Assembly (NCBI RefSeq): GCF_024267655.1
Contig: NZ_CP100595.1
Coordinates: forward strand, 992,001-1,056,000
Origin: Arcobacter roscoffensis
Lineage (GTDB): Bacteria > Campylobacterota > Campylobacteria > Campylobacterales > Arcobacteraceae
DNA length: 64,000 nucleotides
Direction: 5' to 3'
Part shown: piece after piece, positions 26,332 through 35,504 of the stretch
Numbering within the stretch: the first letter of the stretch is position 1
Layout: each line of letters begins with the position of its first letter
Notes under the pieces: generated by a model
Seen by the model: only the letters and a program-made list of their open reading frames with translations
What the model was told of the DNA's origin: nothing
Databases searched by the model: none
Position numbers and translations under genes: made by a program

Positions 26332-27252
26332 ATGTATGATTTTAATAAAAATTACCCAAGGGATTTAATAGGCTATGGAAATAATCCAGTAAACCCAAAA
26401 TGGCCAAATAATGCAAAAATTGCTTTACAGTTTGTCTTAAATTATGAAGAAGGTGCTGAAAACTCAATCTTACATGGAGATGAAGCAAGTGAAGTGTTTT
26501 TATCAGATATGGCAAATCCTCAAGCCTTTAAAGCAAGACATAAAAGCATAGAGTCTTTATATGAATATGGTTCAAGAGTAGGTGTTTGGAGAGTCTTAGA
26601 GCTTTTTAAAGCTTATAATATTCCAGTTACTATTTTTGCAGTTGCTATGGCAATTGCTAGAAATCCAAAACTTGCTGAATACTTAGCTAAAAACAATTAT
26701 GACATTTGTTCTCATGGATATAGATGGATAAATTATCAAAATATTGATAAATCTATTGAAGAAGATCATTTATATAAAAGTATAGAAATTTTAGAGCAAA
26801 TGATAGGGAAAAGACCTCTTGGATGGTACACAGGAAGAGATAGTGTTAATACTAGGGAGCTTGTAGTAAAAGAGGGTGGTTTTTTATATGACAGCGATGC
26901 TTATAATGATGATTTACCATATTTTTCACCTGAAATTACTTCAAAAAAGCATTTAGTAATTCCTTATACTATGGATAATAATGATATGAGGTTTTTACCA
27001 AATGGCTTTTCATATTCACAAGAGTTTTATGAGTACTTAAAAGATAGTTTTGACACCTTATATGAAGAAGGAAAAACAAGTCCAAAAATGATGTCTATAG
27101 GAATGCACTGTAGAATTTTGGGTCGTCCTGGGAAAATAGCTGCTATGAAAAAGTTTTTAGATTATGTAAGTGGATTTGATGATGTTTGGTTTTGCACAAG
27201 AGAGCAAGTAGCTAGACATTGGATAAATAATTTTAGTGAATTAAAAATTTAA
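26332..27252 (+). CDS. puuE: Allantoinase PuuE (polysaccharide-deacetylase fold)
   Basis: The protein is about 306 residues from the ATG at 26332; a TTG one codon upstream is less likely. It matches the cofactor-independent PuuE allantoinases, with YPRDLIGYGNNPVNPKWPNNAKIALQFVLNYEEG (in part) and GDEASEVFLSD. The core of the deacetylase-type fold carries ICSHGYRWINYQ, GWYTGRDSVNTR and SIGMHCRILGRPG. It hydrolyses allantoin to allantoate in the cytoplasm. It is three bases after the GntR gene stop and upstream of a 240-base gap, then the remaining purine genes. Its place beside alc, allA, uraD and puuD makes the function secure. Confidence 0.92.
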   Translation: MYDFNKNYPRDLIGYGNNPVNPKWPNNAKIALQFVLNYEEGAENSILHGDEASEVFLSDMANPQAFKARHKSIESLYEYGSRVGVWRVLELFKAYNIPVTIFAVAMAIARNPKLAEYLAKNNYDICSHGYRWINYQNIDKSIEEDHLYKSIEILEQMIGKRPLGWYTGRDSVNTRELVVKEGGFLYDSDAYNDDLPYFSPEITSKKHLVIPYTMDNNDMRFLPNGFSYSQEFYEYLKDSFDTLYEEGKTSPKMMSIGMHCRILGRPGKIAAMKKFLDYVSGFDDVWFCTREQVARHWINNFSELKI

Positions 27253-27262
27253 AGGATATTTG

Positions 27263-27295
27263 ATGAAGCAATCAATTTTAAGTATACCACCATAA
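27263..27295 (+). CDS. Possible 10-codon leader ORF (MKQSILSIPP)
   Basis: An ATG six bases after AAGGA opens a ten-codon frame right after puuE and closes with TAA. The ribosome site is as good as those of the real genes. It could be a leader peptide for the hairpin-rich gap that follows, or the start of a deleted gene. Nothing supports expression beyond the spacing. Confidence 0.3.
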   Translation: MKQSILSIPP

Positions 27296-27298
27296 AAA

Positions 27299-27468
27299 TG
27301 ACTTTTTTAATCCATATTTAAAATATTTCCTAAAAAAGTCACGCCAATACAATTATAGTGAAAATATTATTAAATAAGGAAAATGCAGTGATAAGAAAAT
27401 CATTTTTCATTATAAATTGATAGATATACACACTTTTTATGTCTAGTAAAAAATATAATGAAAAATAT
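27299..27468. repeat. Two long inverted repeats in the puuE-uraD gap
   Basis: TGACTTTTTTA (27299-27309) pairs perfectly with TAAAAAAGTCA (27331-27341). Further on, TTTTTCATTATA near 27402-27413 pairs with TATAATGAAAAA near 27454-27465. The second right arm contains the putative -10 box for the downstream genes. They may form alternative RNA structures or a terminator followed by a new promoter. Confidence 0.5.
27454..27459 (+). promoter_or_regulatory. -10 box for the uraD-alc-allA-puuD operon
   Basis: TATAAT in AAATATAATGAAA lies 33-38 bases before the uraD ATG. It would start a second transcription unit of the purine island. A half-site ATACAAT of the GntR operator lies about 100 bases upstream. 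Confidence 0.45.
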
Positions 27469-27492
27469 TATTAGATATAAAAAGGAATTTTA

Positions 27493-28014
27493 ATGATTAA
27501 ACCTCATACTTTAGCAAATAAAAATAAAGAACTTTTTCTTGATACTTTCAAGGATGTTTACGAGCATTCAGCTTGGATTATAAAGGACTCTTATGAAATT
27601 GCAAAGGCAAATGAATTATATGATGATGTACAAAAGTTTCATATTCTTCTTTCTCAAATAGTTTTAAACTCTACAAAGAGTCAACAAGACTTACTAATAA
27701 AAGCTCACCCTATGTTAGCAAAAGAGAAATTAGCTTTTAAAGAGCTAACACTAAACTCTCAAAATGAACAAAAGTCAGCAAGTTTGGATTCATGTAGCAA
27801 GGATGAACTTGAGAAGTTTACAAGCTTAAATACAAAATATTTTGAGAAATTTGGCTTTCCTTTTATTATGGCAATTAAAAATAAATCAAAAGAAGAGATT
27901 TTAGAAAGTTTTGAAAGAAGAATTAAAAATACAAAAGAGCAAGAGCATGAGGAATCTTTAAATCAAATCAATCAAATTGCTCTTTTAAGAATAAAGGATA
28001 TTTATGAAAAATAG
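27493..28014 (+). CDS. uraD: OHCU decarboxylase (UraD)
   Basis: The 173-residue all-helical protein has the active-site segment LLIKAHPMLA with the catalytic histidine, LNTKYFEKFGFPFIMAIKNKS and the closing helix ERRIKNTKEQEHEESLNQIN. It decarboxylates 2-oxo-4-hydroxy-4-carboxy-5-ureidoimidazoline to (S)-allantoin, the third step from urate. Length and motifs match the family. It overlaps the allantoicase gene by 11 bases. Confidence 0.92.
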   Translation: MIKPHTLANKNKELFLDTFKDVYEHSAWIIKDSYEIAKANELYDDVQKFHILLSQIVLNSTKSQQDLLIKAHPMLAKEKLAFKELTLNSQNEQKSASLDSCSKDELEKFTSLNTKYFEKFGFPFIMAIKNKSKEEILESFERRIKNTKEQEHEESLNQINQIALLRIKDIYEK

Positions 28015-29014
28015 TATTGATAACCTAGCAAATGTTGCAAGTTATGATTTAGGTTCAAGGGTTATTTACTCAAGTGATGAGTTTTTTGCACAAGCAAATA
28101 GAATGCTAGAAGACACAGATGCTGTTTTTAAAGATGAGTATGATGATAATGGTCATTGGATGGACGGTTGGGAAACTAGAAGAAGAAGAAATGATGGAAA
28201 TGACTACTGTATCATCAAGCTTGCAGAAATCTCAACAATCGATAACTTCTTAGTAGATACAAGCTTTTTTAAAGGAAATTTCCCCCCAGCTGTTTCAATA
28301 AAAGGGTGTTTTAGTAAAAATGGAAATGATGAAGAGTTTATCTCAAATCAAGATACACAAGAATGGTTTGAATTATTAGAACAATCAGACTTACAAGGGG
28401 ATAATCAAGAATTATTTACTTGTATTTCACAAAAGCAAGTAAGTCATTTAAAAGTTGATATTTATCCTGATGGTGGTATTGCAAGACTTAGAGCTTATGG
28501 TTCTATAGTTTTTAATGAAAAGCTTTTTAAAGAAGACAATATAAATGTTATAAGTGCAAAAACTGGTGCAAAAGCAGTTTCTACAAACAATGAGTTTTTT
28601 GGAAAACTAAAAAACATCCTAAAAGATAGTAAAGCTTTAAATATGGGTGATGGTTGGGAGACTAGAAGAAGAAGAGAACCTGGTTATGACTGGGGAATTA
28701 TAGAGTTAGGAAATAGTGCAGTTGTTGATAATATCATGATTGATACTAATTTCTTCAAAGGAAATTATCCTGACTCATTTAGTATTTGTAGTGCTTATTT
28801 GCCAAATACTACACCAAGTAGTGTAATTACTCAAAGTATATTTTGGGAAGATTTGATCTCTTCACAAAAACTACAAATGAACAAAGAACACTATTTTGAT
28901 AAGAGTTTCTTGCTTCATAATAAACCAATAACACATATTAGAATAAATATTTTTCCAGATGGTGGAGTTTCTAGACTTAAACTTTTTGGAAAATTTGTAA
29001 AAGAAGAAGTATAG
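28004..29014 (+). CDS. alc: Allantoicase
   Basis: The 336-residue protein contains two copies of the allantoicase fold. The first has DGWETRRRRNDGNDYCIIKLA and the second GDGWETRRRREPGYDWGIIELG. Each is followed by a D-T-x-F-F-K-G-N-(F/Y)-P motif and a closing PDGGIARLRAYG/PDGGVSRLKLFG. It converts allantoate to ureidoglycolate and urea. The urea then feeds the urease encoded downstream. It is translationally coupled to uraD and followed by allA after 3 bases. Confidence 0.95.
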   Translation: MKNSIDNLANVASYDLGSRVIYSSDEFFAQANRMLEDTDAVFKDEYDDNGHWMDGWETRRRRNDGNDYCIIKLAEISTIDNFLVDTSFFKGNFPPAVSIKGCFSKNGNDEEFISNQDTQEWFELLEQSDLQGDNQELFTCISQKQVSHLKVDIYPDGGIARLRAYGSIVFNEKLFKEDNINVISAKTGAKAVSTNNEFFGKLKNILKDSKALNMGDGWETRRRREPGYDWGIIELGNSAVVDNIMIDTNFFKGNYPDSFSICSAYLPNTTPSSVITQSIFWEDLISSQKLQMNKEHYFDKSFLLHNKPITHIRINIFPDGGVSRLKLFGKFVKEEV

Positions 29015-29017
29015 AAA

Positions 29018-29536
29018 ATGAAGCTTAGTTTAAAACCACAAGCTTTAACACAGGAGAGCTTTAGTGCTTATGGAAAGGTATTAAGTACAAAAGACTCAAA
29101 AAGCAAAATCATAAATAATGGCTTTGCAAAAAAGCATTATGAACTTTGTTTGATGGATGCAAATGAGAAAAATGGTGTTTCAACACTACATATTTATATT
29201 GCAAAGAAAAGAGAGTTTCCTTTAAGTATAAATATGCTTGAAAAGCATCCATTTTTTTCTCAAACCTTTATGCCAAGAAGTGAAAAACCTTTTTTACTTG
29301 TGGTTGCATTAGGCGAAGATAAACCTGATTTATCAACAATTAAAGCTTTTGTAACAGATGGAAGTCAAGGGGTACATTATGACAGAGGTATTTGGCATTT
29401 TCCTTTGATTAGTTTAGAAGACAATGAAGAGTTTATAGTAATAGATAGAAGTGATAAAGGTTTGACTCAAAGTAAAATTGAAGAGTGTATAGAGTTTGAT
29501 TTTATTAATGAGAATATCACTTTAGAAAGGACATAA
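29018..29536 (+). CDS. allA: Ureidoglycolate lyase
   Basis: The 172-residue cupin-like protein has the AllA start LKPQALTQESFSAYGKVL, the central FPLSINMLEKHPFFSQTFMP and the closing GVHYDRGIWHFPLISL. It splits ureidoglycolate into glyoxylate and urea. It follows alc after 3 bases and precedes puuD after 1 base, so expression is coupled. Confidence 0.93.
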   Translation: MKLSLKPQALTQESFSAYGKVLSTKDSKSKIINNGFAKKHYELCLMDANEKNGVSTLHIYIAKKREFPLSINMLEKHPFFSQTFMPRSEKPFLLVVALGEDKPDLSTIKAFVTDGSQGVHYDRGIWHFPLISLEDNEEFIVIDRSDKGLTQSKIEECIEFDFINENITLERT

Positions 29537-29537
29537 A

Positions 29538-30725
29538 GTGGAAGCATATATATTAGACTGGCTAAATACAATGATTAGGTTTGCCCATTTCATAACAGGA
29601 ATTGCATGGATTGGAGCCTCATTTTATTTTAACTGGTTAGAGAATAATTTAAATAGACAAGCAGGTCAAAAAGAAGGAATTGCAGGTCATTTATGGGCTG
29701 TTCATGGTGGAGGTTTTTACTATTTAGAAAAGTATAAATCTTATCCAAATGAACTTCCAAAAGAGTTACATTGGTTTAAATGGGAAGCTTATTTTACCTT
29801 AATAACAGGATTTGCTTTATTAGTAGTGATTTATTATTACAACGCAAACTCATATTTATTATTGCCAAATAGTTCAATCTCTGCAATAACAGGAATTGCA
29901 CTAAGTTTTTTTGGTTTGGTTTTAGGCTGGTTGATTTATGATAGTTTGACAAAAACAGCATTAGTTAATAAGCAAAATATTATTGCTTTAATTATGCTAG
30001 GTGTTGTGGCACTTTTTGCTTTATTTTATCAGCAGTTTTTTACACCAAGAGCTGTGTTTATTCAGATTGGAGCAATGATAGGAACTATTATGGTTCTAAA
30101 TGTATTTTTTGTAATTATTCCTTCTCAAAAACAACTAGTTAAAGCCTGTGTAGATAAAGCAGATATTGGAAATGATTTGGTTTTCAAGGGATATATTAGA
30201 TCAAGAAACAATAACTATTTTACTTTACCTGTACTATTTATTATGTTAAGCGGACACTTTCCAATGTTTTATTCAAATGTAAATCCAGCTTTGATGTTGG
30301 TTTTAATTTTCATAACAACAGTATTAATTAGACACTACTTTAACTTAAAAGGTGAAGGTAAAAAAGGAACTTCTTTAGTTTTAGCCTTAGTTGTTATTTT
30401 AACAGCTAGTGTATTTTATGCACTTATGCCTCAAAAAAGAGTTTTAAGTGAGAATGCAAAAGTAGTAGAGTATGAAAAAATCGCAACTATTATAGAAAAA
30501 AGATGTGCAACATGTCACTCTTCAAACCCAAGAGATGAGAGTTTTAGTGTAGCACCATCAGGTTTTATTCTTGATACAAAAGAGCAGATTATAAATGCTA
30601 AAGATGCAATTTATTCAAGAACAATCGCAAGTGCTTCAATGCCTTTAGCAAATAAAACAAATATGACAGATGAAGAGAGAACAAATCTTGCAAATTGGCT
30701 TATCTCTTTATCAAAGGAAAAATAA
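29538..30725 (+). CDS. puuD: Membrane urate oxidase with C-terminal cytochrome c (PuuD)
   Basis: The 395-residue protein starts at GTG after AAAGGA. It has about eight or nine transmembrane helices in the urate hydroxylase domain (RFAHFITGIAWIGASFYFNWLE; HGGGFYYLEKYK; HWFKWEAYFTLITGF). A C-terminal cytochrome c domain (about 310-395) carries the heme motif C-A-T-C-H in KRCATCHSSNP and a downstream methionine in SMPLAN. PuuD oxidises urate to 5-hydroxyisourate and passes electrons to the respiratory chain, so no hydrogen peroxide forms. This replaces soluble uricase in the pathway. Confidence 0.94.
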   Translation: MEAYILDWLNTMIRFAHFITGIAWIGASFYFNWLENNLNRQAGQKEGIAGHLWAVHGGGFYYLEKYKSYPNELPKELHWFKWEAYFTLITGFALLVVIYYYNANSYLLLPNSSISAITGIALSFFGLVLGWLIYDSLTKTALVNKQNIIALIMLGVVALFALFYQQFFTPRAVFIQIGAMIGTIMVLNVFFVIIPSQKQLVKACVDKADIGNDLVFKGYIRSRNNNYFTLPVLFIMLSGHFPMFYSNVNPALMLVLIFITTVLIRHYFNLKGEGKKGTSLVLALVVILTASVFYALMPQKRVLSENAKVVEYEKIATIIEKRCATCHSSNPRDESFSVAPSGFILDTKEQIINAKDAIYSRTIASASMPLANKTNMTDEERTNLANWLISLSKEK

Positions 30726-30726
30726 G

Positions 30727-31071
30727 ATGAAAAAATTAAGTACACATGTTTTAGATACAACATTAGGTAAGCCAGCAGAAAATGTAAAAATTGAACTTTT
30801 TAAGCTTGAAGATGAAAACAAAAAGCTTTTAAAAACAGTTTTTACAAATAGTGATGGAAGAGTTAATGAGCCTATTTTAAAAGATGAAGAACTAGAAAAA
30901 GCAACTTATGAGTTTGTATTTTATACAGCATCTTATTTTAAAGAAAATGGTATCAAATCTACATTTTTAGAAGATGTAGTAATTAGATTTTGTATTGATT
31001 TAAAAGAGGATAATTATCATGTTCCTCTTTTATTATCACCTTATGGCTACTCAACATATAAGGGTAGTTAA
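30727..31071 (+). CDS. uraH: 5-hydroxyisourate hydrolase
   Basis: The 114-residue transthyretin-like protein has LSTHVLDTTLGKPAENVKIELF, GRVNEPIL and the closing signature Y-K-G-S, with lysine where arginine is usual. It converts 5-hydroxyisourate to OHCU. The ATG at 30727 is chosen because the family starts at KLSTHVLD; a longer frame would overlap puuD by about 55 bases. It follows puuD after one base. There is no signal peptide, so it is cytoplasmic. Confidence 0.93.
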   Translation: MKKLSTHVLDTTLGKPAENVKIELFKLEDENKKLLKTVFTNSDGRVNEPILKDEELEKATYEFVFYTASYFKENGIKSTFLEDVVIRFCIDLKEDNYHVPLLLSPYGYSTYKGS

Positions 31072-31103
31072 AAAAAATTATAAATATTACAAGGATTATT
31101 AAA

Positions 31104-31850
31104 ATGAAAAAAATTATAGCGTTAACATTAGGAATCAATTTATCTTTATTTGCATTTAGTTCAACAAGTTTATCAGTATTAAATGGAAAATTTGATGGAA
31201 ATAGTGCAGTTTACGATACAAACGAAGGTAAAAATAAAACAACAGTTACATTTGAGACTTTAACAAAAGGAAAAATGGGTGATGTCTTTTTCTTTGCCGA
31301 TTATGCACAAGCAAGTAGTGGACAGTTATATAACAAGGATAATAAATCATGGATTTATGCTGAGCTTGCACCAAGATTGAGTTTAAGTTACTTAACAGAC
31401 AAAGATTTATCAAACTCATTTGTAAAAGATTATTTTATCGCGTCACAGTATAACTATGGAAGTAATTCTGATTTTAAAGCAGGTTTACTTGGAGTTGGAG
31501 CTGACTTAAATGTTCCTGGATTCGATTTCTTTCAAGCAAATCTTTATTATAGAAATGTAGATCTAACAATCAAAGCAAAAGATTATGATAGAAATACTTA
31601 TCAAGTAACAACAGTTTATGGGAAAAAGTTTAAGGATTATGGAATATCTTTTAAAGGTTTTGTGGATTTAACAGGATATAACCTAGGAACTCAAAACCAA
31701 CTTTTATATGATTTATTTGAAATTGAAGGAAAAGCTGTACAAGTTGGAGTTGAACACTTATACTACTATGAATTCAAAAACGATTTTACATCAAGTAACC
31801 CTCATGTAAAAACTAGTGCTTTACAAGCAATGATTAAATTTTCTTGGTAA
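31104..31850 (+). CDS. Tsx-like outer-membrane channel
   Basis: The 248-residue precursor has a signal peptide (MKKIIALTLGINLSLFAF) and alternating beta strands ending in LQAMIKFSW, as expected for an outer-membrane barrel. Segments such as TVTFETLTKGKMGDVFFFADYAQA and the aromatic closing strand match the Tsx/OmpK nucleoside-channel family. Its place before a purine permease suggests it lets urate, nucleosides or other purines cross the outer membrane. The exact ligand is inferred. Confidence 0.82.
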   Translation: MKKIIALTLGINLSLFAFSSTSLSVLNGKFDGNSAVYDTNEGKNKTTVTFETLTKGKMGDVFFFADYAQASSGQLYNKDNKSWIYAELAPRLSLSYLTDKDLSNSFVKDYFIASQYNYGSNSDFKAGLLGVGADLNVPGFDFFQANLYYRNVDLTIKAKDYDRNTYQVTTVYGKKFKDYGISFKGFVDLTGYNLGTQNQLLYDLFEIEGKAVQVGVEHLYYYEFKNDFTSSNPHVKTSALQAMIKFSW

Positions 31851-31863
31851 GAAAGGATAAAAA

Positions 31864-33303
31864 ATGAGTAATGATAAAGAATTAATTTATAAACTTGATG
31901 ATAATCCCTCCGCAAGGGAGTCTTTTTTTGCAGCAATACAACATGTATTAGCTAGTTTTATTGGAATTATTACCCCTACTTTAATTATAGGAGGGGTACT
32001 TGGATTAGGAAGTGAAATCCCTTATTTAATCTCTATGGCACTTATGGTTTCAGGAGTTGGTACTATTATTCAAGCCAAAAAACCAATGGGAATTGGTACA
32101 GGTATGATATGTGTACAAGGTACAAGTTTTGCTTTTTTAAGTTCAGTATTAGCAGCAGGATTTATAGCTAAAGCAAATGGTGGTGGCCCTGATGATATTT
32201 TAGCAATGATATTTGGTGTATGTGTTTTAGGTGCATTTATTGAAATAGGACTTAGCCAAGTTTTATCAAAATTAAAAAGAATAATCACTCCTTTAGTTAC
32301 AGGTACAGTTATTACTATTATTGGTATTAGTTTAATCAAAGTAGGATTTACAGACTTAGCAGGTGGAAAATGGCTTATGACAAATAAACCTGAATTTTTT
32401 GCAAGTTTTGAGAATCTATTTTTAGGATTTATTGTAATGCTTACAATAATTATTGCAAATAAATCACCAAACCAATGGGTTAGATTATCTTCGATTATTC
32501 TAGGTATGTTAGTTGGTTTTGTAATTGCCATGTTTATGGGAAAAGTAAATTTTGCTTCAATTACTCAAGTTGAATCAGTTATTAGTATACCAATTCCATT
32601 TAAATATGGTTTTGATTTTGATATTGCTGCTTTTATACCAATTGCATTGATTTATTTAATTACTGCTATTGAATCATCAGGAGATATTACAGCAAACTGT
32701 ATGATTTCAAAACAAGATATAAAAGGAAAGTCTTATTTAGAAAGAATAAAAGGTGGAGTTTTAGCTGATGGTGTTAACTCACTAATTGCAGGAGTATTTA
32801 ATACTTTTCCAAATACTACTTTTAGTCAAAATAATGGAGTTATTCAGTTAACTGGAATTGCAAGTAGATTTATTGGTGTATGGATTGGAGCAATTTTAAT
32901 TATTCTTGGATTGTTTCCTCATATTGGTGCGGCTTTTAGAGCTATACCAAACTCTGTTTTAGGAGGTGCAACTATTATTATGTTTGCAACTGTTGCAATA
33001 GCTGGAATAAAAATTTTATCTCAGGTAAATCTAAATAGAAGAAATATGCTGATTCTAGCTATCTCTTTTGGTATGGGTTTAGGGGTTTTATTAGTTCCTG
33101 AAATCGTAAATACAGTAGCTGCTAATGTGGGTGGAGATTTAGGAAAAATTATCAAAAGTGTATTTGGTTCTTCTATTACAGCAGGTGGTATCACCGCTAT
33201 TTTGGCTTCACTATTTATCTCAAAAGCAGAAGATGTACAAGAATTACCAAGTGAAGAACCTATAAAACAAGATTTTGCAACACCAGCTAGTGCAGCTATC
33301 TGA
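31864..33303 (+). CDS. NCS2-family purine (urate/xanthine) permease
   Basis: The 479-residue protein has about 13-14 helices and NCS2 motifs: ESFFAAIQHVLASFIGIITP with the conserved Q-H, the TM8 segment YLITAIESSGDITANC, and TTFSQNNGVIQLTGIASR. The family imports xanthine, uric acid or uracil with protons or sodium. The surrounding urate genes favour urate. It is 10 bases before the deaminase gene. XanQ-type xanthine specificity cannot be excluded from sequence alone. Confidence 0.9.
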   Translation: MSNDKELIYKLDDNPSARESFFAAIQHVLASFIGIITPTLIIGGVLGLGSEIPYLISMALMVSGVGTIIQAKKPMGIGTGMICVQGTSFAFLSSVLAAGFIAKANGGGPDDILAMIFGVCVLGAFIEIGLSQVLSKLKRIITPLVTGTVITIIGISLIKVGFTDLAGGKWLMTNKPEFFASFENLFLGFIVMLTIIIANKSPNQWVRLSSIILGMLVGFVIAMFMGKVNFASITQVESVISIPIPFKYGFDFDIAAFIPIALIYLITAIESSGDITANCMISKQDIKGKSYLERIKGGVLADGVNSLIAGVFNTFPNTTFSQNNGVIQLTGIASRFIGVWIGAILIILGLFPHIGAAFRAIPNSVLGGATIIMFATVAIAGIKILSQVNLNRRNMLILAISFGMGLGVLLVPEIVNTVAANVGGDLGKIIKSVFGSSITAGGITAILASLFISKAEDVQELPSEEPIKQDFATPASAAI

Positions 33304-33313
33304 AGGGAGATTT

Positions 33314-34654
33314 ATGGGAGTGAAAATTTGGATAAAGCAGCCTTTAGCTATATACGCAACTAATGCCGAAAATGGTTTAGTAGTACAAGATGATAAAATT
33401 ATAGAATTAGTACCAAAAGGTGCTACTCCTTTAAATCTAATTGATGAGGTATTTGATGCCTCACAATTAGTAGTAACTCCTGGTTTAATAAATACTCATC
33501 ATCACTTTTATCAAACTTTGACAAGGGCATATCCAACAGCTTTAAATAAAGAGCTATTCCCTTGGCTTTTATCTTTATATGATGTTTGGGAAAATCTTGA
33601 TGAACAGATGATTTATCACTCTACAAAACTTGCTTTAAGTGAGCTTTTGCTTTCAGGTTGTACTACTGCTAGTGATCATCATTATGTATTTCCTAAAAGA
33701 TTAGAAAATGCCATTGACATTCAAGTTCAAGTTGCAAAAGAGCTTGGAATAAGAACAGTTTTCACAAGAGGTTCTATGAGTTTAGGAAGAGATGATGGTG
33801 GCTTACCTCCTCAAAGTGTAGTTCAAGATGAACAAACAATAATTGATGACTCAATTAGACTAATCAAAGCTTATCATGATGAAAATGAAGGTGCTATGAG
33901 CCAAATTGCTTTAGCCCCTTGTTCTCCTTTTTCTGTATCAACACAGCTTATGAAAGAGAGTGCAAAATTATCAGAAGAATATAATGTTTGTCTACATACT
34001 CATTTAGCTGAAACAATTGATGAAGAAAAGTTTTGTTTAGAAAAGTTTGGTATGAGAACTGTTGATTATTTAGAGCATACAAATTGGTTACATGATAAAA
34101 CATGGTTAGCCCATGGAATACACTTTAATGATGAAGAGATTTCAAGACTTGGAAAAGCAAATGTTGGTATTACTCATTGTCCAACTTCAAATATGATGTT
34201 AGCTTCTGGAATTTGTAAGACTTTAGAACTTGAAGAAGCAGGGGCAATAGTAGGTTTAGGTGTTGATGGCTCTGCTTCAAATGATGGTTCAAATATGATT
34301 CAAGAAGTAAGAATGGCTATGTATCTTCAAAGATTGAAATATGGTTCTACAAAAATCACACATCAAAAGGCATTATCTTGGGCAACAAAAGGAAGTGCAA
34401 GTCTTTTAAGAAGAGATGACTTAGGTGAAATAAAAGTAGGTAAGCAAGCCGATATAGCATTTTTTAAACTTGATGAAATTCAGTTTTCAGGTTCTCATGA
34501 TCCTTTGGCTGCCTTACTATTATGTGGAGCAAGAAAAGCAAATGCTGTTATGGTAGCAGGTAAGTTTAGAGTACTTGATTCAAAAATAGTTGATATGGAT
34601 ATAGAAGAGATTATCTCAAATCATAAAAAACAGGCTAAAAAATTAGCTGTGTGA
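33314..34654 (+). CDS. 8-oxoguanine deaminase-like amidohydrolase
   Basis: The 446-residue protein is a TrzA/AtzA-type amidohydrolase. It has metal ligands in TPGLINTHHHFYQTLTRA, HTHLAETIDEE and AHGIHF, with VDGSASNDGSNM near the C-terminus. The sequence set NTHHHFYQTLTRA plus DHHYVFP and SMSLGRDDGGLPP matches the 8-oxoguanine deaminase group, which makes uric acid directly from 8-oxoguanine. The start ATG at 33314 follows AGGGAG and sits 10 bases after the permease stop; a longer frame overlaps the permease. Guanine deaminase is the main alternative, but urate as product fits the absence of a xanthine dehydrogenase. Confidence 0.82.
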   Translation: MGVKIWIKQPLAIYATNAENGLVVQDDKIIELVPKGATPLNLIDEVFDASQLVVTPGLINTHHHFYQTLTRAYPTALNKELFPWLLSLYDVWENLDEQMIYHSTKLALSELLLSGCTTASDHHYVFPKRLENAIDIQVQVAKELGIRTVFTRGSMSLGRDDGGLPPQSVVQDEQTIIDDSIRLIKAYHDENEGAMSQIALAPCSPFSVSTQLMKESAKLSEEYNVCLHTHLAETIDEEKFCLEKFGMRTVDYLEHTNWLHDKTWLAHGIHFNDEEISRLGKANVGITHCPTSNMMLASGICKTLELEEAGAIVGLGVDGSASNDGSNMIQEVRMAMYLQRLKYGSTKITHQKALSWATKGSASLLRRDDLGEIKVGKQADIAFFKLDEIQFSGSHDPLAALLLCGARKANAVMVAGKFRVLDSKIVDMDIEEIISNHKKQAKKLAV

Positions 34655-34740
34655 TTATTTTATATACAAATGTAGAAAAAATAACTGGATGTTTTTAGTT
34701 AAAATATCTTTATAAATTATAGACATGATTAAGAGGAAAT

Positions 34741-35493
34741 ATGAGCATAAAGTTTGGTTTTAAAGAAGATGTATTTAGTTTAGATAAACTACTTTTACCG
34801 TCACGATATTACTATTTTAACGAAGATGAAAACTATATAAAACTTCTAAATATAGGTGAGGGAATATTTCCAAAAGATAGAATAAAACTTCATGTATCTT
34901 TGAATAAATCAAACTTAGTTCTTACAACTGAATCTGCAACTAAGATTTATAAATCAAAAAAAGAGTATGGAATCAACTATATCAATATCAAACTTCAAAA
35001 AAGCGCGAACTTGGAGTTTATAAATGATGAGTTGATTTTATATGAACAATCAAAATATATACAGCTTTTTAGACTAAGTTTTGATGAAAACTCTACATTT
35101 TTTTATACTGATATTTTGAGTCGTGGAAGAAGTTATGAGAACTTTGATTTTACTTCTATGCTTATGAAAAACTCTTTTTATGAAAACAATAACTTAGAGT
35201 ATCAAGAAAAGTTTGATGTAAGTGGTGTTCAACTAAAAGATTATATGAAAAGAAAAAAGAGTAAACAAAACTTTTTTGCCAAAATTTATATTAAAACAAA
35301 AAACAATGAAGAGTTTTTAAATGAGGTTTATAAAAGTGGTTTTGAAAGTATAACTTACTCTTCAAATCAAAAAATGCTTATAGCTGTAATATCCCATGAA
35401 AATATGAACAGTTTAAGAAAAGAAATCTTTTTTATTTGGAGTTTATATAGAAAAAGTCTAAATAAAAAAGAGTTTAATCTAGGAAAACAATAA
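34741..35493 (+). CDS. ureD: Urease accessory protein UreD
   Basis: The 250-residue protein is a divergent UreD/UreH, recognised by [15 protein letters not shown] (the L-T-T-Q-x-A-x-K-I-Y motif, with E for Q) and [17 protein letters not shown]. UreD is the scaffold that recruits UreF and UreG to apo-urease for nickel loading. It is first in the urease cluster, 11 bases before the structural gene. The C-terminal third is weakly conserved. Confidence 0.9.
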   Translation: MSIKFGFKEDVFSLDKLLLPSRYYYFNEDENYIKLLNIGEGIFPKDRIKLHVSLNKSNLVLTTESATKIYKSKKEYGINYINIKLQKSANLEFINDELILYEQSKYIQLFRLSFDENSTFFYTDILSRGRSYENFDFTSMLMKNSFYENNNLEYQEKFDVSGVQLKDYMKRKKSKQNFFAKIYIKTKNNEEFLNEVYKSGFESITYSSNQKMLIAVISHENMNSLRKEIFFIWSLYRKSLNKKEFNLGKQ

Positions 35494-35504
35494 AAGGAGA
35501 AAGT

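Noticed and set aside
30670-30726. A longer N-terminus for HIU hydrolase
   Set aside because: The extra residues come from the puuD reading region in another frame; the family begins at the HVLD segment just after the ATG at 30727.
33275-33313. A longer N-terminus for the deaminase
   Set aside because: It would overlap the permease gene by 29 bases and has no ribosome site; the ATG at 33314 has AGGGAG and family-like length.
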